Shown piece by piece: positions 53,840 to 62,988 of a stretch of 64,000 nt of DNA (the stretch's first letter is position 1; every line of letters begins with the position of its first letter). A program made the position numbers and the translations under genes. Location: assembly GCA_963752495.1 (NCBI GenBank), contig CAVVYJ010000002.1, positions 930,001 through 994,000 of the forward strand, given 5' to 3'. The DNA comes from CAVVYJ01 sp963752495. GTDB lineage: Bacteria > Pseudomonadota > Gammaproteobacteria > Burkholderiales > Methylophilaceae. The notes beneath the pieces were generated by a model. It was not told the DNA's origin. It did not search any database and worked only from the letters and a program-made list of their open reading frames with translations.

Positions 53840-55027
53840 ATTAGCCACCAAACGCAATCTGCGGCTTTTTTAAGTGTCGTCCTCGCTATGCTAGCAGCGT
53901 TGGCGCCGTTTGCTATCGATACCTACTTGCCTGCTTTCCATGCGATGGGTGCGAGCCTACATGCTTCCGATTTGCACATTCAGCAGAGCTTGGCAGTTTA
54001 TTTGCTGCCTTACGCCATCATGACGCTGTGGCATGGTGCAATTTCTGATTCTATTGGTCGCATTGCAACCATCAAGTGGGGTCTGGGCATTTTTGTGTTG
54101 GCGAGCATCGGTTGCGCGTTTGCGCCAAATGTCGAAACACTGTGGTTATTTAGGGCGCTACAAGGCGCATCGGGTGGGGCGGGCAACACAGTTGCACGTG
54201 CCATGGTGCGTGATCTGTTTGAAGGTGCGCAAGCACAGCGAGTGATGGCGACAGTGCAGATGTTATTTGGCTTAGCGCCTGCCGTTGCGCCCATTATCGG
54301 CGGCCTTTTGCTGGGTTTTGGCTGGCAATGCATTTTCCTCTTTTTGGCGCTGTATGCCGCAATTACGCTATGGGCGGCGGTGAAGTTTCTGCCGGAAACC
54401 ATGCCGCCGGAAAAACGCCTCAAACTCTCTGCACACAATGTTCTCGTAAGTTACAAGACGATTTTTAGCGATATGGAATTCGCTAAACTTTGTATTTCTC
54501 TCGGTGCTGTTTTTGCGGCATTTTTTGTGTACGTGCTGGGTAGCCCCACGTTTCTGGGCAAGTTGCTCGGCTTTTCGCCGCAGCAATACGGTTATTTCTT
54601 TGTTTCCACAGTCACGGGCATGATTATCGGCTCGTATTTATCCAAGCGTGCGGCAGGAAAATACGCGGCTAAAAAGGTGTTAAATGTTGCCTACGCGTGG
54701 ATGTTCGCGATTGTGGTTTTAAACGTGGTTGTTTGCACCACTCTGCCGATAAACCCGATTTACAACATCTTGCCAGTGGCTTTGTTTAACATCGGCATGG
54801 GTTTAGTCATGCCGATTATCTCGCTCGCCGCGCTGGATAGACACCCTAAAATTCGCGGCACAGCCGCTTCTGGTCAAGCGTTTGTGCAGATGTTATTTTC
54901 CACTGTTTCCGCAGGTATTATTGTGCCGCTGGTATGGATCAGTGTGTTTGGTCTTGCGAGCGCGATGCTGGGTTTTTGGTTAATAAGTTGTCTTGCGATT
55001 CGACAAACCAAGCTTTGGAAGGCTTAA
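53840..55027 (+). CDS. Bcr/CflA-type MFS drug-resistance transporter
   Basis: This 12-helix-type MFS exporter shows PFAIDTYLPAFHAMG (helix 1 end), ISDSIGRIATIKWGL (loop 2-3 motif A-like), RALQGASGGAGNTVARAMVRDLF and APIIGGLLLGFGWQ, typical of Bcr/CflA. The first in-frame ATG (53888) falls inside helix 1; the open frame extends back to 53825, encoding SAAFLSVVLA upstream. No ATG, GTG or TTG lies there, only ATT at 53840 (ATTAGCCACCAAACG). So the true start is either ATT or a miscalled ATG. From ATT the length is 395 residues. Confidence 0.85.
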   Translation: MSHQTQSAAFLSVVLAMLAALAPFAIDTYLPAFHAMGASLHASDLHIQQSLAVYLLPYAIMTLWHGAISDSIGRIATIKWGLGIFVLASIGCAFAPNVETLWLFRALQGASGGAGNTVARAMVRDLFEGAQAQRVMATVQMLFGLAPAVAPIIGGLLLGFGWQCIFLFLALYAAITLWAAVKFLPETMPPEKRLKLSAHNVLVSYKTIFSDMEFAKLCISLGAVFAAFFVYVLGSPTFLGKLLGFSPQQYGYFFVSTVTGMIIGSYLSKRAAGKYAAKKVLNVAYAWMFAIVVLNVVVCTTLPINPIYNILPVALFNIGMGLVMPIISLAALDRHPKIRGTAASGQAFVQMLFSTVSAGIIVPLVWISVFGLASAMLGFWLISCLAIRQTKLWKA

Positions 55028-55034
55028 AATAAAC

Positions 55035-55071
55035 TGCTCTGCTGACCAATATCCATGCGCCTTCCAGAGCA
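55035..55071 (-). repeat. 37-nt hairpin repeat with invariant 15-nt loop, copy 2
   Basis: Stem TGCTCTG (55035-55041) and CAGAGCA (55065-55071) enclose ACCAATATCCATGCG (55045-55059). Length and offsets equal copy 1 at 34664. Pair 4 is T-A here and C-G there, a compensatory change. It fills the gap between the MFS stop and the convergent DUF4126 stop. A T-run follows on the + strand, so it may also serve as a terminator for the MFS gene. Confidence 0.75.
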
Positions 55072-55088
55072 TATTTTTTGAATAAATA

Positions 55089-55682
55089 CTAAGCTTTTGT
55101 TACTTTTCCGATATTCCCCAGCACCGTTCTTATCCCTCGCCACAGCTTGGGGATAAGCCAAATCATAACAAAAATAAACGCAGCTAAAACACCTAAAAAC
55201 ACCATGGGGTGGGCGAGGGCGAGCCAGCCACCGCCCAGTAACAAGCCTTCTTCTCCAAATGAAGTCGCGATATTGCTGACCGGTTCCGGTGATGTATTGA
55301 TGAGCGCGCGGCTACCTGCTTTGGTAGCATGCGTCATGCCGGTGAGAGAGCCGCCTAATAAAGCGGCCAAAGTTGCAATTATCGGGTCGGCGCTGTTCAT
55401 GGCACCCATGGCCAGCAGCGCACCGGCGGGGATGCGTATAAACGTTTGAATTCCATCCCAAGCGCTATCCACGTAAGGGATTTTGTCGGCTAAAAACTCA
55501 ACAGTCATAAGGACGCCAGAAACGCCAATAACGACGGGGTTACTAAGGATATTTAAGCTCTCAGGCAAAGGGATATAGCCAAACTTGGCCAATATGCCGA
55601 CGATAAATACCGTAGCATATAGCCTTAGTCCGCTCGCCCAGCTTAGCCCGCCGGCGAGTGCAATGCTCGAAATTGCGTCCAT
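55089..55682 (-). CDS. DUF4126 membrane protein
   Basis: The 197-residue protein has hydrophobic helices and glycine-rich turns typical of DUF4126: LAGGLSWASGLRLYATVFIVG, VEFLADKIPYVDSAWDGIQTF, LLGGSLTGMTHATKAGSRAL and PEPVSNIATSFGEE. The family is widespread and uncharacterised. It is a single gene, convergent with the MFS transporter. Confidence 0.85.
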   Translation of the reverse strand: MDAISSIALAGGLSWASGLRLYATVFIVGILAKFGYIPLPESLNILSNPVVIGVSGVLMTVEFLADKIPYVDSAWDGIQTFIRIPAGALLAMGAMNSADPIIATLAALLGGSLTGMTHATKAGSRALINTSPEPVSNIATSFGEEGLLLGGGWLALAHPMVFLGVLAAFIFVMIWLIPKLWRGIRTVLGNIGKVTKA

Positions 55683-55796
55683 TGTCTTAAATTCTCACTT
55701 AGTCAACTTTAAGTATAAATCAATTGGCTGTGGTTTATTATCCATAACGAATGCACATTTTCTATCAAAAACTCATGCTGGCGGTGAAAAACTGTA

Positions 55797-55829
55797 CTAA
55801 TCGTATAAAAATTAGTAGGATACGATTAG
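55797..55829. promoter_or_regulatory. Inverted repeat upstream of fadL (operator candidate)
   Basis: CTAATCGTAT (55797-55806) and ATACGATTAG (55820-55829) form a perfect 10-bp dyad with 13 bp between, about 75 bp before the fadL start. It may bind a regulator of the outer-membrane transporter. The rest of the 221-bp gap is AT-rich without a clear promoter. Confidence 0.5.
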
Positions 55830-55903
55830 GTTGTCTAAACATAAAAATAAGAAAAATTAGAATTCATATAAATATTACAAATTTTTGGGGTTTAGGGGAT
55901 TTC

Positions 55904-57175
55904 ATGAAGAAAAACAACTTTATACAGTGTGCGGTTCTCGCTGCATTGGTTTCAACGGGCTCGAGCGTGCAGGCGGCTGGTTTTGCATTGATAGAACAAA
56001 GTGCAAGCGGCATGGGTAATGCCTATGCTGGGGGTTCTGCCGTAGCAGAAGATGCTAGCACGATATTTTTTAACCCGGCTGGCATGACTTATATTGAGGG
56101 TACACAGGCTGCAGGCGCTTTGCATCTGATTAACCCGAATGCGGAGTTTCATGACAAAGGGTCTATTGGCGCACAAGGCATTCCAGCTGCAGTAGTTCCT
56201 AAAGGTGGGGAAGGCCCCAATGCAGGGGATTTGGCATTTGTACCAAATTTTTATGTGATGACGGATATCACGCCTTCTATAAGAGTAGGTCTGGGGATTA
56301 ACGCTCCGTTTGGTTTGAAAACCGAATATGATGATGAGTGGGTGGGGCGCTTTCAGGCTGATAAATCGGAAGTTAAAACGATTAACATCAATCCATCTAT
56401 TGCTTTCAAAGTAAATGATCAGCTTTCTTTGGGTTTTGGCGTATCGGTAATGCGTGCGGAGGCAACACTTACGCGTCAAGTAAACCGTGTAGTTGCTACA
56501 GAATCAGACGTAGAAATTAAGGGCGATGACTGGGGTTATGGGTTCAACTTAGGCGCTATTTACCAAGCGACAGCGGATACGCGCATTGGTGTGGCGTATC
56601 GTTCTAAGGTTGAGCAACACTTAGAAGGTAAAGCTAAATTCGGCACTGCTTTGGCGGCGGGGAATACAGATGTTAAAGCCGATGTGACTTTGCCTGAAAA
56701 CTTCTCAGTAAGTGCGTTTAGCCGTCTCAATGATAAATGGGACTTGATGGGTGATGTAACTTGGACACGCTGGAGCCAATTTGAAGAGCTCAAGATTGTG
56801 CGTGATAATGGTACTACGCTTGCGCTCACGCCCGAGAACTGGGAAAACACTATGCGTTATTCTGTAGGTGTAAACTACCATTACAGCGATACAGTAAAAT
56901 TGCGCGCAGGTTTGGCTTACGATGAAGAAGCAATCAAAGACGAGTTTCGTACTGCACGTATTCCCGGCAATGACAGAAAATGGTTATCACTGGGCGTTGG
57001 CTGGCAAGTGGCGCCAGCCTCAAAAATTGATGTTGGTTACTCACATTTATTTATTAGCGATGCAAAAATTGATGATGACCAGACGGCTCCAGCTGATGGA
57101 CGTAATGGACGCTTACGAGGCGACTTCGAAGGCAGTGTAGATATTTTAAGTATGCAATTCACACACAACTTCTAA
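55904..57175 (+). CDS. FadL/OmpP1-family outer-membrane transporter
   Basis: FadL-type barrels move long-chain fatty acids or other hydrophobic compounds across the outer membrane. ATG 55904 after TTTAGGGGAT gives 423 residues: a signal peptide (CAVLAALVSTGSSVQA) and the FadL N-terminal hatch GFALIEQSASGMGNAYAGG. STIFFNPAGMTYIEG, NAPFGLKTEYDDEWVGR and a C-terminal SMQFTHNF ending in Phe follow. The substrate is not determined; methylotrophs often keep these for hydrophobic solutes. A terminator follows. Confidence 0.92.
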   Translation: MKKNNFIQCAVLAALVSTGSSVQAAGFALIEQSASGMGNAYAGGSAVAEDASTIFFNPAGMTYIEGTQAAGALHLINPNAEFHDKGSIGAQGIPAAVVPKGGEGPNAGDLAFVPNFYVMTDITPSIRVGLGINAPFGLKTEYDDEWVGRFQADKSEVKTININPSIAFKVNDQLSLGFGVSVMRAEATLTRQVNRVVATESDVEIKGDDWGYGFNLGAIYQATADTRIGVAYRSKVEQHLEGKAKFGTALAAGNTDVKADVTLPENFSVSAFSRLNDKWDLMGDVTWTRWSQFEELKIVRDNGTTLALTPENWENTMRYSVGVNYHYSDTVKLRAGLAYDEEAIKDEFRTARIPGNDRKWLSLGVGWQVAPASKIDVGYSHLFISDAKIDDDQTAPADGRNGRLRGDFEGSVDILSMQFTHNF

Positions 57176-57186
57176 TTTGCAAAGAT

Positions 57187-57216
57187 AAAAAAAGGAGGCC
57201 AAGGCCTCCTTTTTTA
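57187..57216. terminator. Terminator between fadL-like gene and fdxA
   Basis: AAAAAAGGAGGCC-AA-GGCCTCCTTTTTT forms an eight-to-thirteen-bp stem with A- and T-tracts on either side. It can end both convergent genes. Confidence 0.9.
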
Positions 57217-57227
57217 TTCACTTAAAA

Positions 57228-57551
57228 CTATTCAATTAATAACTCAAGCTTGCCTGGTACGCCATTCATGGCGTCTGCATCTTCCAAGCCCGGTTTGCGG
57301 CTGGTAATAACAGGCCAAACCTTTGCCAAGCGTGCGTTTAACTCGATAAATTGCTGTTGGTCTGCAGGCACATCATCTTCTGCAAAAATCGCTTCAGCAG
57401 GGCACTCTGCCACACATAAAGTGCAATCAATGCACTCATCAGGATTAATTGCCAAGAAGTTTGGACCTTCTACAAAGCAATCTACAGGGCAAACATCTAC
57501 ACAATCAGTATATTTGCATTGAATACAGTTTTCGGTAACGACATAGGTCAT
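57228..57551 (-). CDS. fdxA: 7Fe ferredoxin FdxA
   Basis: The 107-residue ferredoxin has cysteine motifs CIQCKYTDCVDVCPVDCF (9-26) and CIDCTLCVAECP (about 40-51), the [3Fe-4S]/[4Fe-4S] pattern of FdxA, and a long acidic C-terminal helix ending in GKLELLIE. It transfers electrons at low potential. It lies 64 bp downstream of cysN on the same strand, so it could be the last gene of the sulfate operon. Confidence 0.94.
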   Translation of the reverse strand: MTYVVTENCIQCKYTDCVDVCPVDCFVEGPNFLAINPDECIDCTLCVAECPAEAIFAEDDVPADQQQFIELNARLAKVWPVITSRKPGLEDADAMNGVPGKLELLIE

Positions 57552-57615
57552 TTTTTGTCCTTCATTTAAACTTAATTGAATTTTAATCTATTCTTTATTT
57601 TTTACAATCTTGAAT

Positions 57616-58898
57616 TTATACGATCATACCCGCACCGACGGTATTGTTGGTTGATTCATCGATTACGATAAACGCACCAATCGCCCGGTTTTGCGTGTAG
57701 CTATCCACCATCAATGGTTGCGCAAGTTTGAACGAAATGCGCGCAATGTCGTTCATTTTCAGGTCGGTAGTAGTTTGTTGTTCCAGCGTATTCACATCGA
57801 TTTTGTATGAAATCGTGCCGACTTTGGCTTTAGACTCCCTTGTCGTATGACGAATAATGTAAGTGCGCGCGGTTGAAAGAGGTGTCTCTGAAAGCCAACA
57901 AACATGGGCTTCTATCTGTTTCACAGGTTCAATTGCGCTACCGGTTTTTACAATCATATCGCCGCGCGAAGTGTCGATTTCATCTTCCAAAAGCAAGGTG
58001 ATGGATTGCTCGGTTTGCGCGCTAGGTAACGACGTTTCGCCCAGTAAGATTTGCTTTCACTTTGCTAGTGTATCCGTTTGGCAATACGGTAACCGCATCG
58101 CCGACGGTAATATCGCCGCTTTCGACGCGTCCCATAAAGCCACGGAAATCGTGTAAATCAGCATCTGCGCTAGCGTGCGGACGACAGACGAACTGCACAG
58201 GAAAGCGAAACTCTTCGTTGGCTTCAGTATGCGCAGCAGGTGCTTTTTCTAGCATCTCGAGTAGCGTTTCGCCAGTGTACCAAGGCATATTTTCAAGTCT
58301 ATCTACCAGCATGTCACCATTCAAAGCGGACATCGGGATAAAGCGTATGTCTCGCACCTGCGCGAGCCCAAGTTCTTTGGCAAACGCCAAATAATCGGCA
58401 CAAATCTTGTCGTAAATGGCTTGGTCGTAATTCACCAAATCCATTTTATTCACTGCAACCACAATGTGCGGAATGCCTACCAAGTGCGCCAAATAGGAAT
58501 GGCGACGTGTTTGTGTAAGCACCCCTTTGCGTGCGTCAATCAAAATAATTGCCAAATTGGCGGTGGAAGCGGCAGTGACCATGTTGCGCGTGTATTGCTC
58601 GTGGCCAGGTGCATCGGCGATAATATATTTACGCGTGCCTGTGCTGAAATAACGGTAAGCGACGTCAATCGTAATGCCTTGCTCGCGCTCGGCTTGCAAG
58701 ACCGTCCGTGAGTAGAGATAAATCCACCGCTTCCATGCCACGCTTTTTCGAGGTGTTGGAGATTTGCGTGAGCGTATCGGCCAAAATAGTTTTAGTATCA
58801 AAAAGTAGGCGGCCAATCAGCGTGCTTTTGCCATCATCGACTGAGCCGCAGGTCATAAAGCGCAATAAGCTATCGTTTTGATTGCTAGCGTTTTGCAT
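57616..58898 (-). CDS. cysN: Sulfate adenylyltransferase subunit 1 (GTPase), two frameshifts
   Basis: CysN is the GTPase that drives APS formation with CysD. The first part has the G1 loop GSVDDGKST and LSLLTDGL. After a shift near 58700, QAEREQGITIDVAYRYFST, DAPGHEQYTRNM and VNKMD follow in a second frame. After an extra base near 58050, LLGETSLPSAQTEQSIT joins to LLLEDEIDTSRGDMIV in a third. About 427 residues when rejoined, normal for CysN without a CysC domain. Its start overlaps the cysD stop by one base. Confidence 0.93.
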
Positions 58899-59842
58899 TA
58901 AAAATACCCCTCTTTTTTGCGTTGTTCCATGCTGGCATCCGAGGTTTGGTCATCCAAACGTGTAGCGCCGCGCTCTGTGATAGTCGTCGTTGCGGTTTCC
59001 AGTACGATTTTACTTACATTGTCCGCATCAGATGGTACTGGTGCAGTGCATGTGATATCGCCCACCGTGCGGAAGCGCACCTGCATGTTAATGACTTTTT
59101 CATTTGCTTTGGGCTGCATAATCACTTCACCGCTGGCAAGCGGCACGTTTACGGGCACAATCGCACCACCGCGCATTACGATATCTCGCTGATGTGCGAA
59201 ATAAATGCTTGGTAGCTCAAGATTTTCGCGCTCAATGTACTGCCAAACGTCCATTTCCGTCCAGTTAGAGATTGGAAATGCGCGGATATTCTCGCCTTTA
59301 TGTGAGCGGGCATTATATAAATTCCATAATTCCGGACGTTGATTTTTTGGATCCCACTGACCAAATTCATCGCGAAAACTCATGATGCGCTCTTTTGCGC
59401 GCGCTTTCTCTTCATCACGTCTTGCACCACCAATACAGCAATCAAAGCCATGTTCTTCAATGGCCTCAAGCAAAGTGACTGATTGATGTTTATTACGCGG
59501 CTCGTCGGCTGATTTCAACACCACTGTACCGCGCTTCATGGAGTCTTCTACCGAGCGCACAATCAGGCGCTCCCCAAGCTCGGCAGCGCGCTGGTCGCGA
59601 AAATCTACGACTTCTTTGTAATTGTGACCCGTATCAATATGCATGAGAGGAAAGGGGAAGCGACCTGGACGAAATGCTTTTTCTGCAAGGCGCAAAATAC
59701 AAAGCGAATCTTTGCCGCCAGAAAACAGCAGTACTGGATTTGAGCATTGACCGGCAACTTCGCGCAGAATGTGAATGGCCTCGGCTTCTAGCCAATCTAG
59801 ATGTGAAAGAGGGTTATGGTGTGGTTGATTTATATTTGACAT
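58898..59842 (-). CDS. cysD: Sulfate adenylyltransferase subunit 2
   Basis: CysD adenylylates sulfate. The 314-residue protein has the PP-loop LLFSGGKDSLCILRLA (about 38-53), MHIDTGHNYKEV, GGARRDEEKARAKER and the terminal TSDASMEQRKKEGYF. It is unbroken, follows cysH after a 47-bp gap, and overlaps cysN. Confidence 0.97.
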   Translation of the reverse strand: MSNINQPHHNPLSHLDWLEAEAIHILREVAGQCSNPVLLFSGGKDSLCILRLAEKAFRPGRFPFPLMHIDTGHNYKEVVDFRDQRAAELGERLIVRSVEDSMKRGTVVLKSADEPRNKHQSVTLLEAIEEHGFDCCIGGARRDEEKARAKERIMSFRDEFGQWDPKNQRPELWNLYNARSHKGENIRAFPISNWTEMDVWQYIERENLELPSIYFAHQRDIVMRGGAIVPVNVPLASGEVIMQPKANEKVINMQVRFRTVGDITCTAPVPSDADNVSKIVLETATTTITERGATRLDDQTSDASMEQRKKEGYF

Positions 59843-59889
59843 TTCAATAACTTAATTTAATAACCTAATAATTTACTTTAACTTAAGAT

Positions 59890-60649
59890 TTAACTTTTAA
59901 CATGAAGACCGCATTCCTTGCTATCTGCGTTCTCCCACCACCAACGACCAGCACGCACATCTTCACCCATGGCAATTGCGCGTGTGCAGGGTGCGCAACC
60001 AATGCTGGGATAAAACTGGTCATGCAAAGCATTGTAAGGCACGCCGTGCAAGCGAATATATGCCCAGATTTCTTGCTCCGTCCAATCACTTAATGGATTG
60101 AATTTCTCTAGTCTATTGCCTTCATCATATTCCTGCACCGGCAAATTGGCACGCGTTGTGGCTTGTTCGGCACGCATACCCGTAATCCAAGCTTTTTTGC
60201 CATTTAATGCGCGCTGCAGTGGCTCAACTTTACGCATATGGCAGCATTTTTTACGCAATTCAATAGATTCGTAAAACGCATTAATCCCATGATTTTTCAC
60301 ATAAAACTCAACAGTTTGAGCCTGCGGAAAATACACGTTTAATTTAGTGTTGTAATGCTTTTCGGTTGCGCCCATCAAATCGTAAGTTTCAGCGGGAAGG
60401 CGGCCAGTATCAAGTGAAAATACCTCGATATTGAGCTTGTTTTTCAAAATAATGTCGGTCAGCACCATGTCTTCTGCACCAAAACTATTGGCAAACGCAA
60501 TGGGTTTGGAACGTTTGTTGAGCATTTTTTAGCAGAGCCAGAGCCGCAACAGTTTTGGCTTGCACGCTGGATTTCAGCGTATCCGTTAACGTCGGATTGG
60601 TTGCTGGGTTGCTAGCGCTCGGCTTTAAAAAGCTGACTTCACCAGACAT
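59890..60649 (-). CDS. cysH: Phosphoadenosine/adenosine phosphosulfate reductase (one frameshift)
   Basis: CysH reduces activated sulfate to sulfite. ATG at 60649 gives MSGEVSFLKPSASNPATNPT. An extra base near 60508 (ACGTTCCAAACCC) then shifts the frame, and the rest reads FKPIAFANSFGAEDMVL with SLDTGRLPAETYDLM. Cysteine pairs KKCCHMRKVEPL and SIGCAPCTR are the [4Fe-4S] ligands of the APS-reductase type, so APS rather than PAPS is the likely substrate. The catalytic ECGLH is at the C terminus (KECGLHVKS). About 253 residues. Confidence 0.93.
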
Positions 60650-60652
60650 TGT

Positions 60653-61270
60653 TTAGGCGCCTCGGTTGTAACGCGCAAACACTGGACGAGGCTCATCAAC
60701 AGCGCCTTGGTAGGGTGCGGTGAAATCGTTTAAGCTGGCAATCGCGTCTTCTGCACTACGGTTTGCGCGGATTTGGAAACTGTTAAAGCCAGCACGTTTT
60801 AAAAAGAACAACTGGTCGCGAAGCACGTCGCCAAAGGCGCGTAGCTCATTTTTGAAACCATAACGTGTGCGTAACAGAGTGCCCAGCGAGAAAATACGCC
60901 CGTCCGCAAAGCGTTCGACAAACACGGCGATAATCGGTAAATGGTTGATGTTTCCAACCGCGTGAATTAAGTCTTCCAGCACTTCATGCGTGGCGAGCCA
61001 TATGCCTACAGAACCAATATCCATGCGATTCTGCAGTTCATTCTTTCTTGCAATATACACGCTTAAAGGTACAATAATTTTGCCGCTTGCAGGAATCTCT
61101 GTTTTGGCGATTTGCTCGTCTGTTACGGTTTTTTCACCGGTGAGTTTAAACAGCACGACTTTGCCTGCTTGTTTGCGTTCTTCTACTTGGCTGGCAGGCA
61201 ATTGGACAATCGTCCAATCGTCTGTAGCCAGAGAAGCTAGACCATTTTTTAGTTGAATTAAGTTGCTCAC
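60653..61270 (-). CDS. DUF934 family protein of the sulfate-assimilation operon
   Basis: The 205-residue protein is of the DUF934 family, recognised by NRMDIGSVGIWLATHE, RTRYGFKNELRAFGDVLRDQ and FQIRANRSAEDAI. It is regularly found between cysI and cysH in betaproteobacteria and pseudomonads; its biochemical role is not settled. Its start overlaps the cysI stop by 4 bp and its stop is 3 bp from the cysH start. The coding strand contains the third copy of the 15-mer loop element (61013-61027). Confidence 0.88.
   Translation of the reverse strand: MSNLIQLKNGLASLATDDWTIVQLPASQVEERKQAGKVVLFKLTGEKTVTDEQIAKTEIPASGKIIVPLSVYIARKNELQNRMDIGSVGIWLATHEVLEDLIHAVGNINHLPIIAVFVERFADGRIFSLGTLLRTRYGFKNELRAFGDVLRDQLFFLKRAGFNSFQIRANRSAEDAIASLNDFTAPYQGAVDEPRPVFARYNRGA
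61013..61027 (-). repeat. Third copy of the 15-mer loop element, inside DUF934
   Basis: ACCAATATCCATGCG (+ strand) recurs exactly at 61013-61027, flanked by CTACAGAA (61006-61013) and TTCTGCAG (61029-61036), which can pair with one G-U on the coding strand. It encodes RMDIG, a family-conserved peptide, so chance cannot be excluded. Confidence 0.5.
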
Positions 61271-62931
61271 GCCACTTCCTTTGCCGCATAAACATTGGCT
61301 TTAAACGGCTCTAATCCTAAGCGGCGCACGGTGTCTATAAAGCGCTCTTCAGGTGTGCGCTCTTTAACGTACACATCAATCAATTTTTGTACCACGCCTG
61401 GCATTTCATCTGCGGCGAACGAGCGGCCAATTACGGTGCCGAGGCTAGCGTCGTTACCTTGCTTGCCGCCAAGCGAGACTTGGTACCACTCTTCACTGTC
61501 TTTATCTACGCCTAGTATGCCGATGTGGCCAACATGGTGGTGTCCGCAGGCGTTCATGCAACCGGAGATGTTGATTTCGATATCGCCGATGTCGTGCAGA
61601 TAATCGAGATTGTCGAATTGCATTTGAATTGCTTCGGCAATCGGAATAGATTTTGCATTCGCTAGACTGCAGAAATCGCCGCCTGGGCAGCAAATGATAT
61701 CTGTCAGAAGACCGATATTAGGTGTTGCTAAGCCATTTGCGCGGGCTTTTTCCCAAAGCGCAAATAAGTCACTCAGTTTTACATCGGCGAGAATTAAATT
61801 CTGCTCATGCGAAACGCGTAATTCGCCAAAACTATATTGTTCTGCCAAGTCCGCAACCACGTGCATTTGTTCGCTCGTGGCGTCACCAGGCGCTTTGCCG
61901 TGAGGTTTTAAGGATAATGTAATCGCGCGGTAGCCCGGCTGTTTGTGCGCATGCACACAGCGCTTAACCCAAGCAGCAAAGGCGGGGTTGCTAGCAATTG
62001 CGCTATCAAAACTTGCGTCATTTGCGGGCAGGTTTTCATAAGGCATCACGTCAAAATGCTTGCCAACCCTCGCCAATTCGGCTTCGGTGATGGTGTTTGG
62101 TGCATCTTTCAAGTACGCCCATTCGGCCTCCACTTGTTTTTTAAACTCATCAATTCCCAGCGCTTTCACCAAAATCTTAATGCGCGCTTTATAAATATTA
62201 TCGCGGCGACCATGCAGGTTATACACGCGAATAATCGCTTCGCAATAGGTGAGAGCGTGTTGCCACTCGAGATGCTCGCGTATCACCACGCCTAGTATTG
62301 GCGTGCGCCCCAGACCGCCGCCTACCCACACTTTGATGGCCATTTTGCCTTGAGCGTCAGGATAAAACTCCATGCCGATATCGTGCATTTGCACTACGGC
62401 GCGGTCTTCTTTGGTTCCGGAAACCGCGATTTTGAATTTGCGCGGCAATAGCGCGAACTCTGGGTGGAACGTGCTCCATTGACGCATGATTTCAGCCATC
62501 GCGCGAGGGTCGATAATTTCGTCAGGCGCGATGCCAGCAAATTGGTCGGTGGTAATGTTGCGAATACAATTACCAGAAGTTTGAATCGCGTGCATTTCTA
62601 CGGTGGCTAGTTCAGCCAAAATTTCTGGCGTATCTTCGAGCTTAGGCCAGTTGAGTTGCAGGTTTTGGCGTGTAGAAAAGTGGCCGTAGCCTTTATCATA
62701 TTTTGTAGCGATATCAGCGAGTTTATGTAGTTGCCTACTAGATAGCATGCCATAGGGTACTGCGATTCGCAACATAGGCGCGTGGCGTTGAATATACAGG
62801 CCGTTTTGCAGACGTAGCGGACGAAACTCATCGTCTGTTAGTTCACCAGCCAAGTAGCGCCGCGTTTGGTCGCGGTATTGCGCAACGCGTTCATCAACGA
62901 TTTGTTGATCTATTTTGTCGTATTTGTACAT
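61267..62931 (-). CDS. cysI: Sulfite reductase, hemoprotein/ferredoxin-type (nitrite/sulfite reductase family)
   Basis: CysI reduces sulfite to sulfide at a siroheme-[4Fe-4S] centre. From ATG 62931 (MYKYDKIDQQIVDERVAQYR) there are 554 residues with the two ferredoxin-like repeats. The cluster/siroheme cysteines are in CCPGGDFCSLANAKSI and SGCMNACGHHHVGHIGILG. A frame extension upstream to 62955 has no better start. No flavoprotein cysJ is adjacent, so electrons may come from ferredoxin; FdxA nearby is a candidate by inference. Confidence 0.94.
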   Translation of the reverse strand: MYKYDKIDQQIVDERVAQYRDQTRRYLAGELTDDEFRPLRLQNGLYIQRHAPMLRIAVPYGMLSSRQLHKLADIATKYDKGYGHFSTRQNLQLNWPKLEDTPEILAELATVEMHAIQTSGNCIRNITTDQFAGIAPDEIIDPRAMAEIMRQWSTFHPEFALLPRKFKIAVSGTKEDRAVVQMHDIGMEFYPDAQGKMAIKVWVGGGLGRTPILGVVIREHLEWQHALTYCEAIIRVYNLHGRRDNIYKARIKILVKALGIDEFKKQVEAEWAYLKDAPNTITEAELARVGKHFDVMPYENLPANDASFDSAIASNPAFAAWVKRCVHAHKQPGYRAITLSLKPHGKAPGDATSEQMHVVADLAEQYSFGELRVSHEQNLILADVKLSDLFALWEKARANGLATPNIGLLTDIICCPGGDFCSLANAKSIPIAEAIQMQFDNLDYLHDIGDIEINISGCMNACGHHHVGHIGILGVDKDSEEWYQVSLGGKQGNDASLGTVIGRSFAADEMPGVVQKLIDVYVKERTPEERFIDTVRRLGLEPFKANVYAAKEVA

Positions 62932-62988
62932 ATTGGTTTTATAAAATCCTAACAACCTGCCATTTTAATTCAAAAAACTGCTTGTCGT

